Shown one piece after another: positions 35,057 through 46,418 of a stretch of 64,000 nt of DNA. How positions within the stretch are numbered: the stretch's first letter is position 1; every line of letters begins with the position of its first letter. Below the pieces are notes generated by a model. The model searched no databases. It was not told the DNA's origin and worked only from the letters and a program-made list of their open reading frames with translations. A program made the position numbers and the translations under genes. The DNA comes from Bidens hawaiensis (Eukaryota > Streptophyta > Magnoliopsida > Asterales > Asteraceae): positions 1,682,501-1,746,500 of the forward strand of contig JAIQDT010000168.1 in the NCBI GenBank assembly GCA_021521415.1, read 5' to 3'.

Positions 35057-35823
35057 CAGCTCCTAAAATCTTTGTCGGTTAGCTTTAAAAAGGCGATTTT
35101 TCGACTAGTTAAGTAATCGACACTCATTTTAAAGCAAATAAAGCATGTATAACATATAACATATCAAATCTACTTATTATAAACATGCAAAAATATATAA
35201 ATTTCCAGAATTAATATTATGTCATATATTTCATATTTTATTAGTTAAAAACATGCATTTATTACATATCATAAGTTTATTATGTCACACATCATTAACC
35301 ATAGTTATGATATTAATTTCTAATGATTTATAACTTTTAATGTACTTAAGAAATCAGATTTTATTCCATTTCTTTTTTAGCCTATTTATTATTTTTATTA
35401 TATAACTTAAAGTATTACTTTTCCAAGATTTATCCTAGCTTTTTATAATAACTTTTTGTATACTTTTACTTTCTTGTCTTTCAACTTATTAATATTATTT
35501 TATTAATCCATGTCAACTATTTTCAAATAATATTTACAAGTTTGCTAGTAACAATTCAAATTTAAACATAACAATCTTAAGTATATTACATGCATGTATA
35601 GTTTATGTGTTTCTATTAACAAGAACATATATCTAAGTTAATGTTATTACTAATCTTGTATTATTATCATATCATTCTTATTTTTGTTAAGAGTCATATA
35701 TTTATTATCAATCTTTACCATGCATATAACTGTTTAAGCATAAATCATCAAAATACACACATATGTGTAACATTAACCATTTGAAATCATACTTATTCAT
35801 ACTCTCTCTCTAACTCAAGGCTA

Positions 35824-35856
<33 letters not shown>

Positions 35857-37099
35857 CTTTGTATTAACATCTTTTAATCTCATTTTTAATCTTTTTAGAT
35901 CTTAAAATCACCAAACCAAGCTTAACAATATGAATATGGAAGTGATATGTATGTGTGTATGTATGCATATGTGGATTCGGGTTCCACATACACACACACA
36001 CACATAACCTACGGGTTATATACGCACACACATACACTTTGTAATCTTCCATTTTCACATGAGTTTATGGGTTTGGTTACTTGTGTGAACCCTTTTAAGA
36101 TGCAAGAACAAGTATAGTGCATCCAAAACCTAAAGAATGAAACTAGGGTTTCAGATTTACCTTAGGGTTTTAGAGAGAGGTGTAAGGAAGTAATATTGAT
36201 GGTCTCTAAGTGTATCCTCGAGCTTGAATCTTCCTAACCTTGCTTCTAACTCATCTTTCTTGATTTGATATTAGGGTTTTTATTATGATTTTGATAATAA
36301 TATGAAATTGGAAGAGAGAGAAGTGGTGGGCGGTGGGGTTCGGCCGCAAGAAGGAGGAAGGGAGGGAGAGAATGGGTGGTGATTTATTTTGGAAGATGTA
36401 GTGGGTTATAATCAGTTTCAAGGACAAGTGTCTTGATGCATGTACATGGTGTGTTTACTTGGAAAAGCAAGAGTCTTACAACACACTCAAGCTTGGTTTA
36501 GGATGGTGATGGTGGATGGCTTATGGGGGGGGGGGGGGGGGTGTTGGGTAAATACTTTATTTTTTGTTTATTTAATTAACAACATGTATTTTATTTACCC
36601 CTTTGATCATATTTTATAAAATACAAATAGCTAGGTTTAGTTTTGTGTAAAAACAATCACATATCTGAATTCCTCGTAAAATTAGCTTCGAAACCATATA
36701 AAGATGTAAATTTTTGGAGTTAGGTGGTTTCGGGTCCTTATGGTGAGCCCAACTGTCTTCTACTCGCTTATTTTCTAAATTTCGTGAATCGACCATTCCA
36801 AAATTATGTTTATGGCTTAATATTAATATATTTACTGAGTTTATATTATTTTAGGTCATTCCCGACCGTTTAGGAATTTATTTGGACTTTTAACCTTACC
36901 CGGGTCGCTGTTAGTGTCAGTTTTGACAGTATTCTATACGCGCCAAAACATAACTTTTTGAACACAATAAAATATAATATTCATATTCTTAGAGTCTTTA
37001 GACTATAATATTATTATTTTATTTTCCATAATACGAGATTACACGATAAACAAGGATTACATTAGCACCGGATTAGTCTTAAAAAGCTCGGTTGTCACA
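35057..37099 (-). repeat. partial LTR D (outer 5' LTR, true terminus)
   Basis: Matches the second half of LTR B (from about 28,020 on). It is the only unit ending with AAAGCTCGGTTGTCACA, that is TGTGACAACCGAGC on the minus strand, a standard LTR start. About 60 bases near 35,700 (with TTTACCATGCATATAACTG) are not in A-C. Poly-G at about 36,524. Confidence 0.65.
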
Positions 37100-37104
37100 G
37101 CAGT
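37100..37104. other. target-site duplication, right (GCAGT)
   Basis: Partner of CCAGT at 16,606-16,610. It directly follows TTGTCACA, the + strand image of the LTR start TGTGACAA. Confidence 0.55.
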
Positions 37105-40100
37105 AGTAATCTACAATTATAAGAGTAGTAGGAAATTTCAAACAGTAGTCCCGCACTTGATGTTGTATTCATAAAACCTGATAACAGCAGCTCGAAGCAG
37201 CTATATACTCGGCTTCACAGGTAGATAGCAACACATTTGTTTGCTTCTTACACTGCCATTTCACCAACTTGCTACCAAAGAATTGACAGCCAATGATGGT
37301 AGATTTGGCGTTCAGCTTGCAGCTTCCATAGTCAGAATCAGAATACGCTCTCAGCACAAATACATCATCTCGAGGATACCAAAGACTGGCCCCTGGTCAC
37401 CCCTTAAGATATAGAAGTATGCACTTAACTAACGATAAATAAGAGACCCTTGGACTAAATTGATATCGGGCGCACAAACACATTGGATACATGATGTCTG
37501 GCCTTGAAGTAGTGAGATACATGAGGGAACCAATTTTAGAACGGTAGAGTGTTTCGTCAACCTCCTCCCCTGTGAGATCAGGACTAATTCCATGATTTGG
37601 CTGGATAGGAGTGCTGATCGGCGTTGAATTAACCATATTGAACTTTTCGAGGATATCCTAGACATAATTCGTCAAATGAATGAAGTTACGATAAAAAAAT
37701 TGTTCGACTTGCGAACCCATGAAAAACTTCAATTCTCCCATAACTCTCATTTCAAACTTCGACTTCATAACTTCCTCAAATTCTTTGCACAGAACATCGT
37801 TTGTCGACCCAAAAATGATATTGTCCAAATAGACCTAGACTGTCAACAGATGACCATCTACTTTCTTAGTGAAGAGTGTACAATAAACGGTTCCACGAAC
37901 AAAGCTATTGTCTAACAGATGTCGAGACAATGTTTCATACCAAGCTCTCGGGGCTTGATGTAATCCGTATAGAGCTTTGTCGAGTAGGTACACCCTGTCT
38001 TTGTGAATTGGATCGACAAACCCCAATGGTTGTTCTACAAAGACTTCTTCACCCAATTTTACGTTAAGGAAATCAAACTTAACATCTAACTGGTAGACCT
38101 TGAATCATTTCCAATACGCAAATACTAAGAAGTTTCTAATAGCATCAAGTCTAGCAACAGGGGCATAGACTTAGTTGTAATGGATTTCTTCCCTTTGATT
38201 AAAACCAAGAACCACCAGTCGAGCTTTTTTTTTGACAATTATACAATTTTTGTCCTTTTTGCACATGAAAACCCACTTTGAATTAATGCATCATTTGTTA
38301 TCAGGTAGATCAACAAGTATCCATACCCCAAGCTTTTCAAATTGATAAAATTCTTCTTGCATCGCATTAACCCAACTCTCTTTAGTCAAAGCTTGTTTAT
38401 ATATCTTCGGTTTAATTTGTGAAATGAAACATTTGAATGAGAACCGGTTTTGAAATGGAACAACTTGAGTATTATAACTGAGACGTTTATCAATTTGACT
38501 TCTAGTGCGTACTCCAGTATTAATATCCCCAATAATATTCTCTTTAGGGTGATATGATAGAGTATGAGGAATGATTTCATCCGAAACCACCACATCAGTT
38601 TGGAGATTTGTGACATTCGAATCATTAACTACTTCATCAGAAATCCCAAGGTCAGAAGTAGGTGTTGGTTGGACCAAGGACTCAATCACATCATTGTGAT
38701 CTTCACCATCATCGTCAAAGGAGGGTGTAGCCGGAGTATCATCAACTTGTTTATCAACATCAGGTACCAGATCGTCAATAAAGATTGGAACATCTTGTGT
38801 AGTAATTTCTTCATGAAACCCTTCACCCAAATGTTGTTAAAATAACAGTCTGGCCATTTCATTAGTGATTTTATCTTCAGGAAATGAGAAACAACTCCAC
38901 AAACTATCATAGTCAAACATCAATGAATCGCACTTTCGTTGAACAGGAGTAGCATATATTTGACAGTCTACATGCTGTACTTGCACAATCCGGTTGATGT
39001 TAGGTAAAAATACACGACGCAAAGGACTAGCATAACCCACAAAGAAACCTTCCACATACTTAGCGCCAAATTTTCCATCAGAATCAAGGACAGTACACTG
39101 TGATCCAAACGTCTCAAGCCACTAAAAATTCGGCTTTCGCCGATTAAGTAGCTCGAAACAGGTTTTGCTAAACTTCTTTACCGTTAGAACACAGTTAAGA
39201 GTGCAACACGCCGAGACAATAGCTTCTTCCCAAAAACTAACAGGTTGTTTCGAATCAGCCAACATCGCAATAGCTGTTTCAATCAATGTCCTATTCTTTC
39301 GTTCAGCAACTCCATTTTGTTGTGGTGTATAATGAGCGCAGAATTCATGAAGAATACCATGCTCGTTACATATTAGAAACATTCAGTTGTTTCTGTAGAC
39401 GGTACCATTGTTGCTTCTGTTTCTTTGGGTTGGCAAATTCATGAAGAATACCATCTCGAGCTTCTTGAATAAGATCATCAAGTTCTCGAAGGTTTCATCT
39501 TTCAATTCAAGAAACATCACCCGCGAGAAGCGTGAGAAATTCACAGGACCAAACAAATCAATGTGTACGCTCTCGAAAGGTAAGTTGATTGAATTGAGAT
39601 ACTTTGTCGGGTGCGACTTCTTCTTTTGTTTACCCTTATTACAAGTTAATCAATCAATACTCAAATGAAAACCCTTAATGTTTACCCCTTAAATCAGTTG
39701 GTTGTGAACAAGATAGTTCAACTTGCGAACATTTATGTGACCCATTCGACAATGCCATAACACCGACTACATTTCAGACGCCATGGTGACAAAGCACTGT
39801 ACAGCACCTTGAGTTGACGATGCAACACTCATGTTAAGCACATAAAGATCATTCTCCCTTGAGGCCTTCATCAATATCCATTCTTTTTGAATCTTATATC
39901 CAGGCTTCAGAATCATACAATCTTGACTTGTAAAGTGTGTTGAAAAGCCTTTTTCACAAATTTGGGAGAAGCTCAACAAATTATTCTCAAGCTCCGTGAT
40001 GTAATTAGCATTCTCGAACATCACTTTCCCGTTCAATAAGGTACCCTCCCCAACAATTTTTCCTTCTTGATTTCTTGCAAATCCCATATATCCTCCTCAA

Positions 40101-40750
40101 ATAAATTTAACATTCTTTAGAAAATGAAGAGCTCATGTCATGTGTTGAGAGTCACCACTGTCCATAATCCAACGTGAGTCAGTGGATCTTGTAAGCCCCT
40201 ACAAAAGTAAGTAGTTAGTGAAACAAGGAAACCCAAGCGTTCTTGGTTTTGTGTTGTTTTAATTTCTTATAGAAACAATCATCAAAACTATCATCCTCAT
40301 AATCAGTCAAAGATTCAACCGATGAGCACGAGTTGGAATTTGAAGGCTCAGATTTTAAAGGCTCAACTCCTTTATCTTTCTCAATTTTAGAAGACTGAAC
40401 TTCATCATCAGTCGTTGAATTAATATGTTTATCTTTGATTTTTCTCTTAACCACCCAGTTCTGCCCAACAAATGTGTTTTCTTGTAAAAACCATCATGTT
40501 TCTTAACTTTTGAAGATTCACCTACTTCAAAAATCTTTTTGACAAGTTCGTTATCCACACCCATTTTTAGATCTTGATGGGTGGAGATCTAGATCTTACC
40601 AATGGAACTTTCGCATATGGTTTTTTGTTCACCATATATTTTTATTCTTGAGAGAATCTTTTAGGAAATGAATAAAGTAAATGTCCTTTTTCATTACAAC
40701 AGAAACATTTCCTCCTATCAACAAACTTGTTAACAGGATGAACATGATTA
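37105..40750 (-). pseudogene. Ty1-copia (Sirevirus-like) gag end and pol: protease, integrase, RT, RNase H start
   Basis: Minus-strand order: zinc knuckle KCFCCNEKGHLLYSF with its last Cys lost (about 40,720); protease core WIMDSGDSQHMT (about 40,155); GAG-pre-integrase part with LSFSQICEKGFSTHF (40,087-39,767); integrase with VHIDLFGPVNFSR (39,545) and YTPQQNGVAERKNR (about 39,320); a linker rich in Asp; RT with ESWVNAMQEEFYQFEKLGVW (38,360), VYLLDKALYGLHQAPRAWYE (37,970) and active-site region VYLDNIIFGS (usual YVDD is YLDN); SRPDIMYPMCLCARYQ (37,500); RNase H with AYSDSDYGSCKLNAKST and STCEAEYIAAS (37,357-37,200). It has multiple stops and is inactive. It ends at the array and continues at 16,605. 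Confidence 0.8.
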
Positions 40751-40751
40751 T

Positions 40752-40790
40752 TTTCTCTCTCTCTCTCTCTCTCTATCTCTATCTTTCAGT
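40752..40790. repeat. (CT)n microsatellite at a head-to-head gag junction
   Basis: CT repeats lie between the minus-strand gag end (to about 40,750) and + strand gag (from about 40,870). This marks an inversion or a junction of two opposite insertions. Confidence 0.6.
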
Positions 40791-40869
40791 TTTAAATTTA
40801 TAAAACTCATCATTTGATTGCTTTGTAAAGATGGCCTCTTTCTCTTCTTAATAGGTATCACTTTTAACA

Positions 40870-42456
40870 AAAGCTCTTCCAAGTTCTTACTCAACGTTTC
40901 TTATAGTACTTAAAGAAAATAATTTATTCAAGAATGAAGATCTTACTGTAATGGAATTCATGCAAAAAATTGAAGATAGAGAGTATGATTTGAAATGCCA
41001 AAAGTCAGCATAAGAAACTCAAGACCCGACTTTATATGGAGGTTGCTTACCTTCAAGCAGTTCTGCAGCTCCAGTTAATGCAATTCTACTCAAACTTCAC
41101 AAGAAGGATCATCTTCCTTCAGTGATCCAAATGTATGTTTCATGGCATCCGTCTCCAATGATAATACTAGTGGATCAACTACTAATGTCTTCGCTACACC
41201 ACCGAATGTAAACATGAAAGAGGCTGAACATAATTTCTCTTTTCTTCATGCATTCATGAATTCTTATGAAAACTTGGTGGGTAGCAAAATTGCTATAAGT
41301 GAACTTATTGATGAAGATTATGATCAGATTGATCTTGACAATCTATAGTTAATGGACCTCAATTGGAACATGGCTATGATTGTACGAATAGTGTTATGAA
41401 ACGAAATGGTAAAGATTTACCATCATTAAAAAATTGGGTTGGCTTTGACAAACTGAAGGTCAAATGTTTTAATTGTCAAGAGTTTGGTCATTTTGACAAG
41501 GAATGTGATAGGCCAAAGAAAGAATACAACGGACCATGTTCCCAAGACAGAATTTCAAAAATGACTTTTACTGAAGTGAAAGATAAACCTTCTGGAAGAG
41601 ATTCATCAAAAGCTGTGGGATCACAAGCTCTACTCACAATTGAAGGGACTGATTGGAATCAACGCCTATTGGGCAATGGCAATCAAGCTAATCTTGCGAT
41701 GTTTGCTCAATTGTAAAATTTTCAAGATGTTAGTGGAGTGGGATTGACTTCTGAAAGTGAATTTGAAATTGAATATAATTGAGACGTGTCTTGCAACATG
41801 AAACCGATTAATTTTGCACGTATGGAAAAAATTGGCGAGGTTAGTCCTTCATTTGTTTTTGTTAAATTATTAGAAAATTTGTCTTGTTTGAATTGTGAAA
41901 GATTTAAGTCAAAAATTGACTTAATTGGTGCTCAAAATGATTCACTAATGAAAGAACTTGCTTCAATCTAGGATACATATAGACAATCATTAGGGTCACA
42001 AATGAAATCTAAGGATAAAATTGAGGGATTGTGTGTAAGTAATCATGATCTGAAAGCAGAACATTAAGTGAAAATGACCATTAATGAAAAACAATTCAAA
42101 TAAATTCTCAAAAAAAAAAAACTATTATAAACGAGATTGAAAATGAGGTTCTAGATTTGAAAAGAAAAATAGACAAGTTTCGAAATTCATACTTTTTGTT
42201 GAATGAAATAATTCAAGTATCTGGTAAACAAAAGGGTTCTAAAAACAGTTTAGGATTTGTTGAAATTCCTCCACCATTCCATGACGACTATTCCAAAATT
42301 TCGTTTGCCAGAAAAGAGGATGTTGTAATTGAACCAGTCACTTATGCGGAGAAACCGAAACAATGTAACAAAGAAAAATTCCTTGTTAAAGTTGTTAGAG
42401 TGTTAATTTCTAATTCTAGGTCTTATGGGCATAATATGTCATATTTCTATAGTTAA
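40870..42456 (+). pseudogene. copia gag of a + strand deletion derivative
   Basis: In order: LTKALPSSYSTFL and LTVMEFMQKIEDREYDLKCQ (gag core, 40,870-41,010); an Asn/Ser-rich part; GFDKLKVKCFNCQEFGHFDK with a complete zinc knuckle C-x2-C-x4-H-x4-C (41,467-41,508); then Ser/Lys-rich helical sequence to 42,456. Several frameshifts and stops. There is no protease or pol after it; the next thing is an LTR. The product would be the particle protein. It is the same family as the gag at 44.2-46.4 kb but clearly diverged. Confidence 0.6.
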
Positions 42457-42468
42457 TGGGCTGAAATG

Positions 42469-42797
42469 TCAATATTAGAAAACGTTAAAGACCGTATAAG
42501 TTTAGCCAGCGTATAAGACTTATACGCTGCGTATAATTCTTATACGCCAGGATACATATACGGCCCATAGTGACTTGTATAAATAGCCGTGTATTGTCAT
42601 AATTTTGTAACAGTTCTGGTAATTTCTTATTAGTCATTGTTATAACAATATATCAAGTTTATGAGTGATCGTGTTTATTATTCCTTTATGATTTGTTTCC
42701 GCAGTATCATTTAGTATTGTAATTCATTTTAATCGATCCGTATCATAATATTTTACACGTACATGATGTTATACATGATTCGGAGCATGGACATTCA
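42469..42797 (+). repeat. LTR of the Sirevirus-like family (+ strand)
   Basis: Ends ..GGACATTCA at 42,797, two bases before a primer site. It contains a TATAAATA box (42,578-42,585), a 21-base palindrome (42,508-42,528) and three more CGTATAAG-type motifs. The last 270 bases match the minus LTR at 10,284. The start is approximate because the gag before it fades. Confidence 0.55.
42508..42528. promoter_or_regulatory. perfect palindrome AGCGTATAAG-A-CTTATACGCT
   Basis: Ten-base arms around one central base, about 50-70 bases upstream of the TATA box, and conserved in the minus LTR (10,548-10,566, one arm-end change). The same half-site recurs in leaders and introns of this family. It is a candidate protein-binding site or replication/RNA element. 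Confidence 0.6.
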
Positions 42798-42799
42798 AG

Positions 42800-42811
42800 T
42801 GGTATCAAAGC
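42800..42811 (+). promoter_or_regulatory. primer-binding site TGGTATCAAAGC, copy 1
   Basis: One change from the initiator-Met tRNA complement TGGTATCAGAGC and two bases after the LTR. It is duplicated at 43,611-43,622. Confidence 0.7.
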
Positions 42812-43610
42812 ATTTGGCTCGTATTTACTACTGAATTGGACACATTCGCTTGTTTTAAGTTGAATATTTGAAGATATGAACATTAAAATTTTAGACGAAC
42901 ACTTATTCTTCAATTATTCACTTGTTTATGGATCAATTACCAATTACTTCGGTGATTAGGTTCTTTTTTACATGTTAATCACTTCTGCACGAGTGAATTC
43001 ATCATAGTCAAGCTATAATTCATGATTCAGATCAGAATAGTTGAACAAACTCAGCAACGTTTAAGTGTTTTTATGCAACGTATAAGTATGATTTTCTCCG
43101 TATAAGTTTGCCATCAGTATAAGTTTGTGAGGTGTATAAGGGAATTTGGCCGTTTAAGTTGGTTATACTATAAGTGGCTACACGTTGTGGATTTATCCGT
43201 ATAAGTGGGTTATACGAGTTATACATTGAAAGGTTACATGTCCATATAAGTTGATTTGACATATACACCGTGTAAGTTGGACATGACTTATACGTTTGGT
43301 TATAGCATATACACTGGTGTGAACAGTTTTATTGATTTTCGTGCAACAATGGAAGATTTGAATGTTTTTGTGACACACCCGTCACCGATAATTCAGAATA
43401 TAAATTTGGAACGAAATGGGAATATCTACTAAGCCCTCAAAGATTTTAAGGATGGAAGATTATCCAAGCTTATGAGTGATCGTGTTTGTTATTCCTTTAT
43501 GATATGTTTTCGCAATATCCTTTAGTATTGTAATTCATTTTAATCTATCCGAATCATAATATTTTACACGTACATGATGTTATACATGATTCGGAGCATG
43601 GACATTCAAG

Positions 43611-43622
43611 TGGTATCAAAGC
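43611..43622 (+). promoter_or_regulatory. primer-binding site TGGTATCAAAGC, copy 2
   Basis: Second copy, exactly 811 bases downstream of the first, brought by the tandem duplication. This copy leads into the longer gag. Confidence 0.7.
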
Positions 43623-44160
43623 ATTTGGCTCGTATTTACTACTGAATTGGACACATTCGCTTGTTTTAAGTTGAAAATTAGAAGATATAAACATCAAAAT
43701 TTAAGACGAACACTTATTCTTCAATTTTTCACTCGATTATGGATCAATTACCAATTACTTCGGTGATTATGTTCTTTTTTACATGTTAATCACTTCTACA
43801 AGAGTGAATTCATCTTAGTCAAGCTATAATTCAAGATTCAGATCAGAATGGTTGAACAAACTCTACATCATTTAAGTATTTTTATGCAACATATAAGTAT
43901 GATTTTCCTCGTATAAGTTTTCCATCAGTATAAGTTTGTGAGACGTATAAGGGAATTTGGCCTTATAAGTTGGTTATACGTATAAGTGGCTACACGTTGA
44001 GGATTTATCCGTATAAGTGGGTTATACGGGTTATACATTGAAAGGTTACATGTCCATATAAGTTTATTTGACATATACACCGTGTAAGTTGGACATGACT
44101 TATACGTTTGGTTATAACATATACGCTGGTGTGAACAGTTTTATTTATTTTCGTGCAACA

Positions 44161-46418
44161 ATGGAAGATTTGAATGTTTTTATGACACACCCGTCACCGA
44201 TACTTCAGAATATAAATTTGGAAACAAAATGGGAATATCTACTAAGCCGTCAAATATTTGAAGGATGGATGATTATCCAAGTTGGGCTAATAAGTTCGAG
44301 ACTTATGTTCAAGCTGTGAATTATGATGCGTGGGAAGCTGTTTAGGTGGAGTGCATCATTCCACGAAATGAGAATAGTATCAGTCACCGATTATCTCAAA
44401 TTCCTAAGGCTGACAAAGAAAGATTTCTTCGTGAGAAGAAAATGATGAATTTGTTTCAACAATCGATCAAGTCTGAAATCTTTAAGTTGTTACAACATAA
44501 TGGATCATGCCACTCAATATGGGAATTGTTGTTGAATAAAGACAGAGGAAATCCTGACATGAGAAAATCTAAGTTGGGTCTATTAAATAAAGAGTATGGC
44601 ATACTTACAATGGTCAAATGTGAATTGATGCACCCAATTGATTAAGATATATTGTCATCTTGTGAATGTGATGAAGAGATTGGGAATTGAAAAGAAGATT
44701 ATGAATACATTGGCAAGTTTGCTGATTCTTTGTCTGATGACTGGAATACTTTCATTATGATTCAACAATCTAACCCGATTAACTATGAAAGATTTACTTT
44801 AGCCCGATTCGTTGAGAAATTGGAAGCACATGAACTTGAGTTACGCAAGAACTAGAAAATGAAGAGCACTTCAGTTACTCAAGACATTGGGCTATACTTT
44901 AATTCATCACAATTGGTGATTGTTCCTAGCCCAAAGATTCAAACTGCGTTTGTCACAAATAGTAGTTTTAGTGGTAGTTCTCAAACAAGTCAAACATCTA
45001 ACATACCACACTACACAAGATCTTACAATGGAACCATTTCAATCAATTCTTCTCCCGATCAATCCCCAAAGCCCGCTAGTGGGCCATCTGATGTTTTTCA
45101 ATGCAACAATGTTGTTAACATCAAGAACAACAAGGGACTAACAGTCAAAAACGTTCAAGAACATATGGTTTTCTTGCGATCTGTCCTTGAGTCATAAGAG
45201 TGTTTGATTGTGGGGCGTATTGGTAACTACAACATGACTAAAGAATATTATGATCAGATTGATTCTGAGGAAATGGAGATGCTAGATATTCGTTGGTGTA
45301 TGGCAAGTTTTGTGAGAAGAGCACAAAGATTAAAAGAGATTACTGGTAACAACTGTCTTGATGGAACAACTTCAAAACTCGGATTTGATAAGTCAAAGGT
45401 CCGATGTTTTCGATGCAAAGAGAAGGGTCACTTCAAGAGGCAATGTACGAATCCATAAATTGGTGATGCTAATCCTATTCCTTTTGGTAGGGATTACAAT
45501 CGTCAAGCAATCTATCATCAAAGTTCTCCTGTACCAGCAGAATCATCAAAAAAGAATGAAGCATCGTCATCAAAAGTGTGTCATGTACAGTTGGATGAAG
45601 CTTTCAACTGGAATTCTATTGTTCATCAAGCAAATGTGGCTGAGGTGATTGATGAGGATGCTTGAAAACAGGTATGTATTTCAAAGGCAGGAATATAGGA
45701 GAAAGATGTGGAAACTGAAGATATTGTTGCTGATCAAACGGATGCTGATGATCAACAAGAGAACAATACTGAGGATCCTAAGGGGAGTGAATCTACTAAG
45801 ACTTTTGATTTGATTTTGAATGAATTCTTTAAATCATTTTTACCTCCTGACGTGTTTGAAAGTTTTGCAGGATGGTTCAATGGTGAGGAAGTACGTCATG
45901 GAAAGATTGACTTTGGAATTAGTGATGAAGAAGACGAGATTGTAGCAACCGATGAAGATCAAGTGGCTGAAAATATTAAAGAAATATGTGATGTGAATGT
46001 GCCAGCTAAAGTTCCAACAATAGTTGATGTTGAAGAAGAGTCTACTAATCATGAATTTATGGCTTGACAGGTAAAATTCTCTACTAATGTTGAACATTTT
46101 TTGTGAATTAGGTGATGAAAAGAATTTTGTGATTAACTCACTTAAAACATGAAAGAGTTAAAGAAGCTTTTGATAAACTTTAAAATGTGAGAAAAGCTTG
46201 TGGGTGAAGATTCTACAAGATAAGAAAACAATTTCTATGCTAACTCACACAGTTAAACATAAACAGATTGCTATTAATTACCATCTTGATGAGAAAGCAG
46301 AACTAAAAAAGGAACTTCAATTGATTAAAATTGAAACTAAAAGAGTTGACACTAAACTTAAAAGGATTATGTTGAAGACAAAAAGGATGATTCGAAATAA
46401 CATGTTGTTCTGCCACTG
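44161..46418 (+). pseudogene. copia gag of a second + strand deletion derivative
   Basis: ATG at 44,161 (MEDLNVFMTHPSP), frameshift near 44,275, then YPSWANKFETYVQAVNYDAW and KADKERFLREKKMMNLFQQS (44,400-44,470), SIWELLLNKDRG, a Ser/Thr-rich part (44,859-45,197), MEMLDIRWCMASFVRRAQR (45,270-45,330) and zinc knuckle CFRCKEKGHFKRQC (45,406-45,447, intact C-x2-C-x4-H-x4-C). An acidic tail (45,708-46,067, with FKSFLPPDVFESFAGWFNGE) follows, and a Lys-rich coiled coil (46,198-46,410). The long helical tail fits Sirevirus gag. Frameshifts at about 44,640, 44,850 and 45,660. Pol is absent; the extra-ORF upstream region follows. Confidence 0.6.

Larger units (their letters stand above)
16611..37099 (-). 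mobile_element. tandem array of a gag-only (TR-GAG-like) long-LTR Ty3 element
   Basis: The minus-strand element alternates long LTRs (about 3.75 kb) and short internal regions (1,271 bp): LTR A (16,611-24,980 including a Helitron), internal A (24,981-26,251), LTR B (26,252-30,000), internal B (30,001-31,271), LTR C (31,272-34,901), internal C stub (34,902-35,056), partial LTR D (35,057-37,099). The A-to-B and B-to-C spacing gives a unit of 5,020 bp. The only ORF per unit is gag-like; no protease, RT or integrase exists in any unit. A degenerate TTGGTAATAGAGCC primer site next to each LTR end sets the minus direction. The outer edges carry a near 5-bp duplication in a split copia gene. Confidence 0.7.
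10284..40750 (-). mobile_element. Ty1-copia, Sirevirus-like element, split by a 20.5-kb insertion
   Basis: Minus-strand order: gag zinc knuckle (about 40,720), protease, integrase, RT, RNase H start (to 37,105), the inserted array (16,611-37,099), RNase H end (16,605-16,353), a GGGGGAG purine tract, spacer, extra ORF with its own upstream region (15,540-10,678), then the 3' LTR to 10,284. Without the insert about 10 kb remains. Sirevirus likeness rests on the copia pol, the extra ORF between pol and 3' LTR, the GGGGGAG tract after pol, and the TGGTATCAAAGC primer site in the related + strand copies. The 5' LTR is missing. At 10,284 it interrupts a chromovirus RT. Confidence 0.65.
42660..44281 (+). 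repeat. 811-bp tandem duplication (LTR end, primer site, leader, gag start)
   Basis: Units 42,660-43,470 and 43,471-44,281 align with an 811-base offset at TATGAGTGATCGTG and at the primer site, and about 811-812 at the gag ATG (43,349 and 44,161). The leader carries about ten CGTATAAG-type motifs per unit. The junction TATCCAAG|CTTATGAG resembles the original TATCAAGTTTATGAG, suggesting microhomology-driven slippage. The copies differ by roughly 5 percent, so it is not very recent. Confidence 0.8.
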
